Program-made: the position numbers and the translations under genes
Assembly (NCBI RefSeq): GCF_003116135.1
Contig: NZ_PDOA01000019.1
Location: 1-64,000 of the forward strand
Reading direction: 5' to 3'
DNA length: 64,000 nt
DNA from: Teichococcus aestuarii
Lineage (GTDB): Bacteria > Pseudomonadota > Alphaproteobacteria > Acetobacterales > Acetobacteraceae
Shown: positions 24,088 through 32,900 of the stretch, in pieces
Position numbering within the stretch: the stretch's first letter is position 1
Layout: the number at the start of each line of letters is the position of its first letter
The notes under the pieces: model-generated
Told to the model about the DNA's origin: nothing
Databases searched by the model: none
Seen by the model: the letters and a program-made list of their open reading frames with translations, nothing else

Positions 24088-24894
24088 ATGCCGACCCTCC
24101 GCATCGTCACCTGGAACATCAATTCCGTCCGCCTGCGTCTGCCCCTGCTGGCCGATCTGGTGCGCGACCTCGCGCCCGACGTGATCTGCCTGCAGGAAAC
24201 GAAATGCCCCGACGATCTGTTTCCACACGCAGGCGTCGAGGCGCTGGGCTTCCCGCATCGGGCGGTGAGGGGCATGAAGGGCTATAACGGGACCGCCATC
24301 CTCTCGCGCATTCCCTTCGCGCTCCGGCCGGGCGACCCGGACTGGTGCGCCAAGGGCGATTGCCGGCATCTCGGCGTCGATCTGGCGGTGCCGGGCGGGC
24401 TGGAGGTGCACAACTTCTACGTTCCTGCCGGCGGCGACATTCCCGACCGCGGGGCCAACCCGAAATTCGCCCACAAGCTGGACTTCATTGCCGAGGCCAC
24501 GGCCTGGGACGCGGCGCGCGGACCGGCGCGGCGCGCGGTGATGATGGGCGATCTCAACATCGCCCCCCTCGAGAGCGATGTCTGGAGCCACAGGCAGCTT
24601 CTCGACGTCGTCTCCCACACCCCTGTCGAGGTGGCGGCGCTGGAGGGGTGGCAGCGTGCCGGCGGCTGGCACGATGCCATCCGGCACTTCGTGCCGCCGC
24701 CGGAGAAGCTCTACACCTGGTGGTCCTACCGGGCGCGGGACTGGGAGGCTTCGGACCGGGGCCGGAGGCTGGATCACATCTGGGTCAGCCAGGATCTGGC
24801 CAGCCATCTGCGCGACTGGCGGATCCACCGCACAGCGCGGGGTTGGACCCAGGCCAGCGACCATGTGCCGGTGCTTGTTGAACTGGATGTTTAA
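24088..24894 (+). CDS. xthA: Exodeoxyribonuclease III
   Basis: An AP endonuclease/3'-5' exonuclease of base-excision repair, 268 residues. EEP-fold motifs are in order: TWNINSVRLRLP, CLQETKCPDD (metal-binding Glu), GYNGTAILSR, MMGDLNIAP (Asp/Asn) and RLDHIWVS with the final SDHVPV His. These are all the catalytic residues of ExoIII. ATG 24088 is the start; longer frames upstream cover the intergenic region and lack conservation. It appears to be a single-gene unit. Confidence 0.93.
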   Translation: MPTLRIVTWNINSVRLRLPLLADLVRDLAPDVICLQETKCPDDLFPHAGVEALGFPHRAVRGMKGYNGTAILSRIPFALRPGDPDWCAKGDCRHLGVDLAVPGGLEVHNFYVPAGGDIPDRGANPKFAHKLDFIAEATAWDAARGPARRAVMMGDLNIAPLESDVWSHRQLLDVVSHTPVEVAALEGWQRAGGWHDAIRHFVPPPEKLYTWWSYRARDWEASDRGRRLDHIWVSQDLASHLRDWRIHRTARGWTQASDHVPVLVELDV

Positions 24895-24962
24895 TGCACG
24901 GGCCCGCGTTGACGAGATAAGGTCCGGCGCATCATTTTTGCTCCAGAGTAAAGGATCTTGGG

Positions 24963-25973
24963 ATGGCACGCTTCCTTGTTACGGGCGGGGCCGGCTATGT
25001 CGGCAGCCATGTGGTCCTCGCCCTTAAGGAGCGTGGTGATGACGTCGTCGTCATCGACGACCTGCGGCAGGGCCACCGCGCCGCCATTCCGGAAGGGGTG
25101 GAGCTGGTGGTGGCCGACCTCGCGGATCGCGCCCGGGTGGCCGATGTCCTCGCCGGCTGGAAGTTCGACGGTGTGCTGCACTTCGCGGCCCTCTCCCTGG
25201 TGGGAGAGAGCATGCGTGAGCCGCTGCGCTACATCACCGAGAACCTTTCCAACACGCTCGGCCTGGCCGATGCCGCCATCAAGGCGGGCTGCCAGCGCTT
25301 CGTGCTCTCCTCCACCGCCGCGCTGTTCGGCTTCCCCGAGCGGCTGCCGATCGACGAGGGCTGCCGCCTCGGCCCCGTCTCCGCCTATGGCGAGTCGAAG
25401 CTGATGGCGGAGCGCGGGCTGGAATGGGCGGAGCGGGTGCATGGCCTGCGCTCGGCCAGCCTGCGCTACTTCAATGCCGCCGGCGCCGACCCGCAGGGCC
25501 GGCTGGGCGAGGACCACAACCCCGAGACCCACCTCATCCCGCTGGCCATCAACGCCGCGCTGGGGCTCGGGCCGGAGCTGACCCTGTTCGGCACCGACTA
25601 CGACACCCCGGATGGCACCTGCATCCGCGACTATGTGCACGTGACCGACCTGGCGGACGCGCATCTGCGCGTGCTGGGCGTGCTGGAGCAGGGCCGCAGC
25701 GTCCGCTACAATGTCGGCAACGGCAGCGGCTACTCGGTGCGCGAGGTGATCGACACCGTGCAGCGCGTCACCGGCCGGCCGGTGCCCTACCGCACCGGCC
25801 CGCGGCGCCTGGGCGACCCGGCGGTGCTGGTAGCCTCCAACACCCTGCTGCGCGAGGAAACCGGCTGGACCCCGCAATACGCCGCGCTGGAGGACATCGT
25901 CCGCACCGCCTATGCCTGGCGCGCCGCCCATCCGCACGGCTTCGACGACAGCGCCCGCCCGGTGGCGGCCTGA
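24963..25973 (+). CDS. galE: UDP-glucose 4-epimerase
   Basis: An extended SDR enzyme of 336 residues interconverting UDP-glucose and UDP-galactose for surface polysaccharides. It has NAD-binding VTGGAGYVGSH, catalytic LSST and Y-x3-K in AYGESK, plus substrate-binding RYFNAAGADP and DYDTPDGTCIRDYVHV, the last a GalE hallmark. A promoter-like TTGACG lies at 24909-24914. It stands alone between xthA and the carotenoid operon and could provide sugar nucleotides, but a link to the carotenoid glycosyltransferase is speculative. Confidence 0.93.
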   Translation: MARFLVTGGAGYVGSHVVLALKERGDDVVVIDDLRQGHRAAIPEGVELVVADLADRARVADVLAGWKFDGVLHFAALSLVGESMREPLRYITENLSNTLGLADAAIKAGCQRFVLSSTAALFGFPERLPIDEGCRLGPVSAYGESKLMAERGLEWAERVHGLRSASLRYFNAAGADPQGRLGEDHNPETHLIPLAINAALGLGPELTLFGTDYDTPDGTCIRDYVHVTDLADAHLRVLGVLEQGRSVRYNVGNGSGYSVREVIDTVQRVTGRPVPYRTGPRRLGDPAVLVASNTLLREETGWTPQYAALEDIVRTAYAWRAAHPHGFDDSARPVAA

Positions 25974-26104
25974 CGCCGACCACCCGGCGCCGGAACCGCA
26001 GCGTTCGGCAGGATGAAGGACGGCTCTCATCGATGTAACCCTTGGCAAGGGACGAACACGCCGCAACTCTGCAGATGAACCAGACAGGTGATCGCAAAGT
26101 CGGC

Positions 26105-27694
26105 ATGAACGCTTCCTTGCCCCTACCCACCTCGCCCGGTCCTGGACGCCCGGGCGGGCGCCCTCATGTCATCGTCATCGGCGCGGGGCCGGGCGGGCTG
26201 GCCGCGGCCATGCTGCTCGCGGCCCGCGGCGCCCGTGTCACATTGCTGGAGAAGGACGGGGTGGTGGGCGGCCGCAGCCGCACCCTGACGACGCCCGAGG
26301 GCTACCGATTCGACCTCGGCCCCACCTTCTTCCTCTACCCGCGCATCCTCGAGGAGATCTTCGCGAGCTGCGGCGCCGAGCTGCGGCGCGAGGTGGCGCT
26401 CACGCGGCTGGACCCGCAATACCGCCTGATCTTCGGCGGCGGCGCCGGCCCGGTGATCGACGCCACGCCCGACCTCGACCGCATGGCCGCCGAGATCGCC
26501 AAGATCGACCCGCTGGACGCCACCCGCCTGCGCGACTTCATGGTGCAGAACCGCAGCAAGCTGGAGGCCTTCCGCCCGGTGCTGGAGCGCGGCTTCTCCT
26601 CCGCCGCCGACCTGTTCGGCCTCGACATGCTGAAGGCGCTGCCGCACCTGCGGCCGCACCTCTCGGTGGACACGGAGCTGAAGCGCTACTTCCGCGACCC
26701 GCGCACCCGGCTGCTGTTCTCGTTCCAGAGCAAGTATCTGGGGATGAGCCCGTTCCGCTGCCCCAGCCTGTTCACCATCCTCTCCTTCCTGGAATACGAG
26801 CACGGCGTGTTCCACCCCGAGGGCGGCTGCGGCGCCGTGGCCACGGCCATGGCGCGGGTGGCCGAGCGGATGGGCGCCGAGATCCGCCTCGGCGCCCCGG
26901 TCGAGCGCGTGCTGTTCGAGGGCAGGCGCGCCACCGGCGTCGAGGTCGGCGGCGAGCGGCTGATGGCCGACGCGGTGGTGATGAACGCCGACTTCGCCCA
27001 TGCCGCGCCGAAGCTGATCCCGGATGCCCTGCGCCCGCGCTGGTCGGACGCGCATCTGGCGCGCGCGCGCTATTCCTGCTCCACCTTCATGCTCTATCTC
27101 GGCGTGGAGGGGCGCTTCCCCGAGATCGCGCACCACACCGTGCTGCTGGCCGAGGATTACCGGCGCAACCTGCAGGAGATCGAGACCGGACTGCTGCCGG
27201 GCGAGCCCTCCCTCTATCTGCACAACCCGGTGGCCACCGACCCTTCCATGGCGCCGCCGGGGCACAGCAGCCTCTATGTCTTGGTGCCGGTGGCCAACCT
27301 GCGCGGCACCATCGACTGGGCGACGCGCGCGCCGGAATTCCGCCGCATGGCGCTGCGGCGGCTGGCCACGCTCGGCCTGCCGGACATCGAATCCCGCATC
27401 CGCTATGAACGGATGGTGACGCCGCTGGAATGGCGCGACGAGTTCGCGGTGGGCTATGGCGCCACCTTCAACCTGGCGCATGATCTGGGCCAGATGCTCT
27501 GTTTCCGCCCCGGCAACCGCTTCGGCAGCACGGAGCGGCTCTATCTGGTGGGTGGCGGCACGCATCCGGGCAGCGGCCTGCCGGTGATCTACGAGGGCGC
27601 GCGCATCAGCGCCGACCTGTTGTCGCGCGACCTGGGGCTCGGCGGCATCGAGACGCGCCTGCCCATGGCGCAGGGAGAGGAGACGGTCGCATGA
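26105..27694 (+). CDS. CrtI/CrtN-type carotenoid (squalene/dehydrosqualene) desaturase
   Basis: A 529-residue FAD-dependent desaturase of the phytoene-desaturase family. The dinucleotide fold VIVIGAGPGGLAAAMLLAARG is followed by EKDGVVGGRSRT. The C-terminal FAD motif YLVGGGTHPGSGLPVIYEGARIS is complete. It opens a seven-gene operon with hpnCD and hpnE, so the likely substrate is squalene or another C30 polyene rather than phytoene; this is inference. ATG 26105 is used; ATG 26075 and TTG 26042 are also open. Neither has a strong ribosome site. The next gene overlaps by 4 nt. Confidence 0.85.
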   Translation: MNASLPLPTSPGPGRPGGRPHVIVIGAGPGGLAAAMLLAARGARVTLLEKDGVVGGRSRTLTTPEGYRFDLGPTFFLYPRILEEIFASCGAELRREVALTRLDPQYRLIFGGGAGPVIDATPDLDRMAAEIAKIDPLDATRLRDFMVQNRSKLEAFRPVLERGFSSAADLFGLDMLKALPHLRPHLSVDTELKRYFRDPRTRLLFSFQSKYLGMSPFRCPSLFTILSFLEYEHGVFHPEGGCGAVATAMARVAERMGAEIRLGAPVERVLFEGRRATGVEVGGERLMADAVVMNADFAHAAPKLIPDALRPRWSDAHLARARYSCSTFMLYLGVEGRFPEIAHHTVLLAEDYRRNLQEIETGLLPGEPSLYLHNPVATDPSMAPPGHSSLYVLVPVANLRGTIDWATRAPEFRRMALRRLATLGLPDIESRIRYERMVTPLEWRDEFAVGYGATFNLAHDLGQMLCFRPGNRFGSTERLYLVGGGTHPGSGLPVIYEGARISADLLSRDLGLGGIETRLPMAQGEETVA

Positions 27695-29274
27695 CGACGT
27701 CGCATGTTGTGGTGATCGGCTCCGGCCTGGGCGGGCTGTCGGCGGCGGCGGTGGCCGCGGCGCGTGGCCACCGGGTCACGCTGTTCGACAAGAACCCCTG
27801 GCTCGGCGGCAAGGCGGCGGTGCTGAACCTGCCCGGCGGCCCCGTGGGGTCCAACAGCGGCTTCCGCTTCGACATGGGCCCCACCATCCTGACCATGCCG
27901 CGCGTGCTGCGCCGCATCTTCGCCGAGGCCGGGCGGGACCAGGCGCAGGACCTGCCGCTGATCCGGCTCGACCCGCAATGGCGCTGCTTCTTCGAGGATG
28001 GCACGGCCATTGACCTGATGCAGGACGTGCCGGCCATGGCGGAGAGCATGAACCGCTTCGCCCCCGGCAATGGCGACGGCTACCGCCGCTTCCAGGACGT
28101 GGCCACCCACCTGCACGACGTCTCGGAGAAGTTCTTCTTCTGGAAATCGGTGGAAGGGATTGGCGACACGCTGGACTTCAAGGCCAACTTCCAGCCCGAC
28201 ACGCTGCGCGACGTGCTGGCGCTGCGCATGGGGCAGAGCGTGGCCAAGGTGATCCGCGGCCATGTGCCGGATGCGCGGCTGGCGCAGATGCTGGACCATT
28301 ACTGCCAGTATGTCGGCTCCTCCCCCTACCTCGCCCCCGCCGTGCTCTGCGGCATCGGCGACATGCAGGCGAGCGAGGGGGTGTGGTACCCGAAGGGCGG
28401 CACCCGTGCCGTGGCCGAGGGGCTGGCGAAGCTCGCCGCCGATCTCGGCGCCGACCTCCGCCCCGGCGTCGAGGTGACGGGGATGGACACGGAGGGCGGC
28501 CGGGTGCGCGCCGTCTTCGCGGGCGGCGAGCGGATCGCCTGCGACGCCGTCATCTCCAACATGGATGCCATCCGCACCTATGGGGAGCTGGTGGGCGGGG
28601 CGCCGGCCGCGAAGTACAGCCGGAAGAAGTACGAGCCGGCCTGCTCCGGCGTGGTGCTCTATCTGGGCCTCAACAGGCGCTACGAGCACCTGGCGCATCA
28701 CGACTTCATCTTCTCCCGCGACGCGGAGGAGGAGTTCGACGCCATCTACAAGAAGGGCATCCCCGCGCCGGACCCGACCGCCTACCTCGCCGCCCCCTCC
28801 GCCACCGACCCCTCCGTGGCGCCCGAGGGCGGCGAGGCGCTCTACGTGCTGGTGCACACCCCGCACCTGCGCCCGGGCCAGGACTGGAAGGCGATGCTGC
28901 CCGGCTACCGCCGCACCATCCTCGACAAGCTGAAGCGCACGGCGGGGATGGAGGATATCGAGGAGCGCATCGTGGTGGAGCAGGCGCTGACGCCGCAGGA
29001 CATCCACGAGCGCTACAAGGTGCTGGACGGCGCCATCTACGGCCTGGCCAGCCACGGGGTGTGGACCGGCGCCTTCAAGCCGGGCAACCGCTCCCGCGCG
29101 GTGAAGGGGCTCTACCTCGCCGGCGGCGCCGCGCATCCGGGGCCGGGGATGCCCATGGTGATGATGTCCGGCTGGATCGCCGCCGACGCGCTGGACCAGG
29201 ACCTCGGCGGGCGCGGCATGAGCGAGGCGGCACGCGCGGCGGGGCAGCGCGGGGTGCCGCTGGCGGCGGAATGA
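27691..29274 (+). CDS. CrtP/CrtN2-like carotenoid desaturase/terminal oxygenase
   Basis: A 527-residue second CrtI-family flavoprotein. It has the N-terminal VVVIGSGLGGLSAAAVAAARGH, FDKNPWLGGKA and the C-terminal GLYLAGGAAHPGPGMPMVMMSG. C30 carotenoid clusters typically pair a desaturase (CrtN) with a paralogue (CrtP/CrtNb) that oxidises the terminal methyl to an aldehyde. The aldehyde dehydrogenase at the end of this operon fits that role. Which of the two paralogues does which step cannot be settled by eye. ATG overlaps the previous stop (ATGA), and the next gene overlaps likewise. Confidence 0.83.
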   Translation: MTTSHVVVIGSGLGGLSAAAVAAARGHRVTLFDKNPWLGGKAAVLNLPGGPVGSNSGFRFDMGPTILTMPRVLRRIFAEAGRDQAQDLPLIRLDPQWRCFFEDGTAIDLMQDVPAMAESMNRFAPGNGDGYRRFQDVATHLHDVSEKFFFWKSVEGIGDTLDFKANFQPDTLRDVLALRMGQSVAKVIRGHVPDARLAQMLDHYCQYVGSSPYLAPAVLCGIGDMQASEGVWYPKGGTRAVAEGLAKLAADLGADLRPGVEVTGMDTEGGRVRAVFAGGERIACDAVISNMDAIRTYGELVGGAPAAKYSRKKYEPACSGVVLYLGLNRRYEHLAHHDFIFSRDAEEEFDAIYKKGIPAPDPTAYLAAPSATDPSVAPEGGEALYVLVHTPHLRPGQDWKAMLPGYRRTILDKLKRTAGMEDIEERIVVEQALTPQDIHERYKVLDGAIYGLASHGVWTGAFKPGNRSRAVKGLYLAGGAAHPGPGMPMVMMSGWIAADALDQDLGGRGMSEAARAAGQRGVPLAAE

Positions 29275-30095
29275 GCAGTTCCAGGCCGGGGCCGGAAGGG
29301 GCGCCGCCCCCTCCGGGCTCCCCCGCCGACCTGTATTCGGCGCCCCATATGCGGTTCTACCATTTCATGTTCGGCCGCTTCGCACGGCGCCACATGCGGG
29401 CGCTGCGGGTGGCGGAATGGGGGGTGCCGCAGCTTCCGCCGGGGCCGCTGGTGGTGTTCGCCAACCACCCCTCCTGGTGGGACGGGGTGGCCTTCATGCT
29501 GCTCTCCCGCAGTCTCTTCCCCGGCCGGCGCATGTTCATCCCGATGGAGGCGCAGGCCCTCGCCCGCTACGGCTTCATGCGCCGCCTCGGCGTGTTCGGG
29601 GTGGAGCAGGAGAGCGCGCGCGGCGCCGTGGCCTTCCTCCGCACCGCCACCCACGTGCTGGAACCAGGGCGGGACGACATGCTCTGGATGAACGCCCCCG
29701 GCCGCTTCGCCGATGCGCGGGAGCGGCCGGTGCCCATAGCACCCGGGCTGGTGCGGCTGCCGGAGCTGGCGCCGCACGCCACCTTCATCCCCCTGGCGCT
29801 GGAATACCCCTTCTGGAGCGAGCGCAAGGCGGAGATGCTGGCTGCCTTCGGCCCGCCCTTGTCAGGGGCGGAATTGCAGGCCATGCCTCGGGAGCAACGA
29901 CAGGCGGCGCTGGCCGGGGCGCTGGCCGGCACGATGGACCGCCTCGCCGGGGATGCCATCGCCCGCCGGCCGGAGGCGTTCCGCGTGGTGGCGCAGGGAG
30001 GGGAAGGCATGGGCGGCATCTACGATCTCTGGCGGCGCGGCCGCGCCCTGTTGCGCGGCCAGCGCTTCGACGCGCGGCACGACCGCCGCGCATGA
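29271..30095 (+). CDS. PlsC-type acyltransferase of the carotenoid operon (CrtO-like role)
   Basis: A 274-residue lysophospholipid-acyltransferase-fold enzyme. The catalytic block NHPSWWD is intact and FGVEQESARGA corresponds to block II. Block III is atypical: WMNAPGRFADARER stands where FPEGxR is usual, suggesting a non-phospholipid acceptor. Its position after two carotenoid desaturases and before a glycosyltransferase suggests that it acylates the sugar on a glycosylated carotenoic acid, the role CrtO plays in staphyloxanthin synthesis, though it is not homologous to CrtO. It overlaps both neighbours by 4 nt. Confidence 0.75.
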   Translation: MSSSRPGPEGAPPPPGSPADLYSAPHMRFYHFMFGRFARRHMRALRVAEWGVPQLPPGPLVVFANHPSWWDGVAFMLLSRSLFPGRRMFIPMEAQALARYGFMRRLGVFGVEQESARGAVAFLRTATHVLEPGRDDMLWMNAPGRFADARERPVPIAPGLVRLPELAPHATFIPLALEYPFWSERKAEMLAAFGPPLSGAELQAMPREQRQAALAGALAGTMDRLAGDAIARRPEAFRVVAQGGEGMGGIYDLWRRGRALLRGQRFDARHDRRA

Positions 30096-31210
30096 GCGCC
30101 GTGGCGAACGGGCTCGGCTGGGCCGCGCTGGGCCTGGCCGCCTTCCCTGCCCTGCTCGGCACGTTGAACCTGCGCCGGCTGCGCCGCCCGCGCGGCACCC
30201 CGCCCGGTCCCAGCCTCGTCTCCATCCTCATCCCGGCGCGGGACGAGGCGGCGCATATCGAGACCTGCGTCCGCGCCGCCCTGGCCAGCGAGGATGTGGC
30301 GGTCGAGGTGCTGGTGATGGACGATGGCAGCCAGGACGACACCGCCGCCATCGTCCGCGGCCTGATGAAGCGGGACCGCCGGCTGCGCCTGCTGCAGGCG
30401 CCGCCCCTGCCGCCGGGCTGGACCGGCAAGGTGCATGCCTGCGCCCGGCTCTCCGAGGCGGCGCGCGGCACCCACCTGCTGTTCATCGACGCCGATGTCC
30501 GCCTAGCCCCGCATGCCGCCGCCGCCCTGGCCGCCCATGCGGAGGATCACGAGATCGCCCTCGTCACCGGCGTGCCGCGGCAGGAGATCGGCTCCCTGGG
30601 CGAGGCGCTGACGGTGCCGGCCATCAACCTGATGATGCTGGGCTACCTGCCCGGCGGCGGCCGCGCCGGCAGCAGCCGCGCCTCGCTTGCCGCCGCCTGC
30701 GGCCAGCTCATCCTGGTGCAGGCGCCGGCCTATGCGGCGGTGGGCGGCCACGCCGCCGGCCCGAGCGTGCTGCATGACGGGCTGGCGCTGGCCCGCCGCC
30801 TGCGCGCGGGCGGCTTCCGCACCGAGGTGGTGGACGGCGCCCCGCTGGCGCGCTGCCGCATGTACCGGAGCTTCCGCGAGGGGTGGGAGGGCTTCCTGAA
30901 GAACGCGCGGGAGGGCATGGCCACGCCGCTCGGCCTGCCGGTCTGGACCGTGCTGCTGGGCGGCGCCCACCTGCTGCCCTGGCTGCTGCTGCCCTTCACC
31001 GCGCTGGCGCTGCCGGCGCTGCTGCTCTCGCTCGGCCTGCGCGCCGCCATCACCTGGCGGACGCGGGAGCCGTGGTGGACGGTGCCGCTGCATCCCGCCA
31101 CCGTGGCCGTGGCGCTGGGCATCCAGTGGTCGGCGCTGCTGGGCGGCTGGCTCGGCCGCCGCCCCGCCTGGAAGGGCCGCGCCTATGGCCCCGCCGGCCC
31201 CGCCACGTGA
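30092..31210 (+). CDS. GT2 family glycosyltransferase (CrtQ-like)
   Basis: A 372-residue membrane-bound GT2 enzyme. An N-terminal hydrophobic helix leads into VSILIPARDEAAHIE, EVLVMDDGSQDDTA and LLFIDADVRL (DxD). C-terminal hydrophobic segments (about residues 285-365) complete the CrtQ-like topology. In staphyloxanthin-type pathways CrtQ adds glucose to the C30 carotenoic acid. Context makes the same role likely. The acceptor-specificity motif QxxRW is absent; RSFREGWEGFLKNAREG occupies the equivalent position, as in CrtQ relatives. ATG overlaps the previous stop. Confidence 0.82.
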   Translation: MSAVANGLGWAALGLAAFPALLGTLNLRRLRRPRGTPPGPSLVSILIPARDEAAHIETCVRAALASEDVAVEVLVMDDGSQDDTAAIVRGLMKRDRRLRLLQAPPLPPGWTGKVHACARLSEAARGTHLLFIDADVRLAPHAAAALAAHAEDHEIALVTGVPRQEIGSLGEALTVPAINLMMLGYLPGGGRAGSSRASLAAACGQLILVQAPAYAAVGGHAAGPSVLHDGLALARRLRAGGFRTEVVDGAPLARCRMYRSFREGWEGFLKNAREGMATPLGLPVWTVLLGGAHLLPWLLLPFTALALPALLLSLGLRAAITWRTREPWWTVPLHPATVAVALGIQWSALLGGWLGRRPAWKGRAYGPAGPAT

Positions 31211-31235
31211 AGCCTCATCGCGTGACGTGCCCGGC

Positions 31236-32900
31236 ATGAGTGCCGCCCCCGCCGCCGAGGTGCTGGCCGGCCCGCCGACGCGCGGCCCGGGCTCGGAGAA
31301 CTTTCCCGTCGCCTCCTGGCTGCTGGCGTCGGCGCTGCGCCGCCCGGTGCTGGCCTTCTACCATTTCGTCCGCGCCGCCGACGACATTGCCGACCACCCG
31401 GAGCTGCCGCCGGAGGAGAAGCTCGCCCGCCTCGCCCGGCTGGAGGCGGCGCTGGACGACCCGGCCGCGTCCCTGCCCCTGGCCCGCGCCCTGCACGAGA
31501 GCGGCGCCGGCACGGCCGAGGCGCGGCGGATGCTCTCCGCCTTCCGCCAGGACGCCACACAGCGCCGCTATGCCAGCTGGGCGGCGCTGGAGGATTACTG
31601 CGCCCGCTCCGCCGCCCCCGTGGGCCGGCTGCTGCTGCGGCTGCATGGCGAGACGGACCCGGAGGCGCTGGCCGGCGCCGAGTCGCTCGCCGCCGCATTG
31701 CAGATCCTGAACCACCTGCAGGATCTGGGCCCCGACCGCGCGGCGCTGGACCGCGTCTACCTGCCGCAGGACTGGATGGCCCTGGCCGGCGGCGAGGACG
31801 CCTTCTTCACCGACGCCGCCGCCCGTGCCCCCGTGCTGCTCACCGCGCTGGACCGGGTGGAGGCGATGCTGGACCGCGCCGCCCGCCTGCCGCGCCGCCT
31901 GGAAAGCCGCCGCCTGGCGCTGGAATCGGCGGTGACGCTGCACCTCGCCCGCCGCCTGCTGGCGCGGCTGCGCGCGGCGGACCCGCTGGCGGGGCGCGTG
32001 GCGCTCTCCCGCGCCGACATGGCCGCCGCCCTGCTCGCCGCCCTCCGCCTCGGCGCCCCCCGCCTTGGCGCCCCCCGGCTCGGCACCGACGACGCGGCGC
32101 TGGTGCGGGCGCGGGTGAAGCGCGCCCGCTCCTCCTTCGCGCGCGGCATGGCGGCCACGCACGGCCCGGCGCGGCGCGCGCTCTACGCCGTCTATGCCTT
32201 CTGCCGCGCGGTGGACGACATCGCCGACGGCACCATGCCCGAGGCCGACAAGCGCGCTGGCCTGGCCGAATGGCGCGGCAAGCTGGAGCGGCCGGACTGC
32301 CCGCTCTCGCGCGAGCTGGCCTGGGCACGGGACGCCTTCGCCCTGCCGCTGGCCGAGTGCCACGCCATGATCGACGGCATGGAGGCCGATGCCGGCCCCA
32401 GCCGCCGCATCGCCGACCGCGCGGCGCTCGACCTCTACTGCCGGCAGGTGGCGGGCAGCGTCGGCGCGCTCGCGGTGCGGATCTTCGGCGCGCCGGAGGC
32501 CGAGGCCTACGGGCTGGCGCTGGGCCATGCCTTCCAGCTCGTCAACGTGCTGCGGGACATCGACGAGGACGCGCTGCGCGAGCGTGTCTACCTGCCGCTC
32601 TCCGACCTCGCCGTCGCCGGCATCCCGCCCGATGCCACCGCCGCCGCGCTGGTGGCCGATCCGCGCCTGCCGGGGGTGGCGGCGGCGCTGGCCGAGCGCG
32701 CCGAGGCCGCCTTCGCCGAAGCCGATGCGCGGATGCCCCCCGGCCGGGCACGCGAACTGAAGCCGGCGCGGCTGATGCTGCTGGGCTATCACGCGTTGCT
32801 GCGGCGGATGCGCGCCCAGGGCTTCGCCCCGCCGCGCCGCCGCCCGCGCCTGGGCCGGGCGGAGAAGCTGGCGGTGGCGCTGCAGGCGCTGCGGCCGTGA
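31236..32900 (+). CDS. HpnC-HpnD fusion protein (squalene synthesis from farnesyl diphosphate)
   Basis: A 554-residue fusion of two trans-isoprenyl-diphosphate-synthase-fold domains normally encoded by adjacent genes. Residues 20-270 are HpnC-like: SENFPVASWLL, first Asp motif D49-D50-x-x-D53, then NHLQDLGPD. Residues 285-554 are HpnD-like: AFCRAVDDIADG (D327/D328) and LVNVLRDIDED (441-445). HpnD condenses FPP to presqualene diphosphate and HpnC converts that to hydroxysqualene. A threefold RLGAP repeat (residues 271-283) joins the halves. The start ATG 31236 lies 25 bp past the glycosyltransferase stop. HpnE follows with a GTGA overlap, so the squalene route is complete. Confidence 0.85.
   Translation: MSAAPAAEVLAGPPTRGPGSENFPVASWLLASALRRPVLAFYHFVRAADDIADHPELPPEEKLARLARLEAALDDPAASLPLARALHESGAGTAEARRMLSAFRQDATQRRYASWAALEDYCARSAAPVGRLLLRLHGETDPEALAGAESLAAALQILNHLQDLGPDRAALDRVYLPQDWMALAGGEDAFFTDAAARAPVLLTALDRVEAMLDRAARLPRRLESRRLALESAVTLHLARRLLARLRAADPLAGRVALSRADMAAALLAALRLGAPRLGAPRLGTDDAALVRARVKRARSSFARGMAATHGPARRALYAVYAFCRAVDDIADGTMPEADKRAGLAEWRGKLERPDCPLSRELAWARDAFALPLAECHAMIDGMEADAGPSRRIADRAALDLYCRQVAGSVGALAVRIFGAPEAEAYGLALGHAFQLVNVLRDIDEDALRERVYLPLSDLAVAGIPPDATAAALVADPRLPGVAAALAERAEAAFAEADARMPPGRARELKPARLMLLGYHALLRRMRAQGFAPPRRRPRLGRAEKLAVALQALRP

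Noticed and set aside
31236-32900. Reading as a phytoene synthase (CrtB) or a dehydrosqualene synthase (CrtM)
   Set aside because: Two synthase domains with HpnC- and HpnD-specific motifs, followed by HpnE, fit the squalene route better than a CrtB/CrtM.
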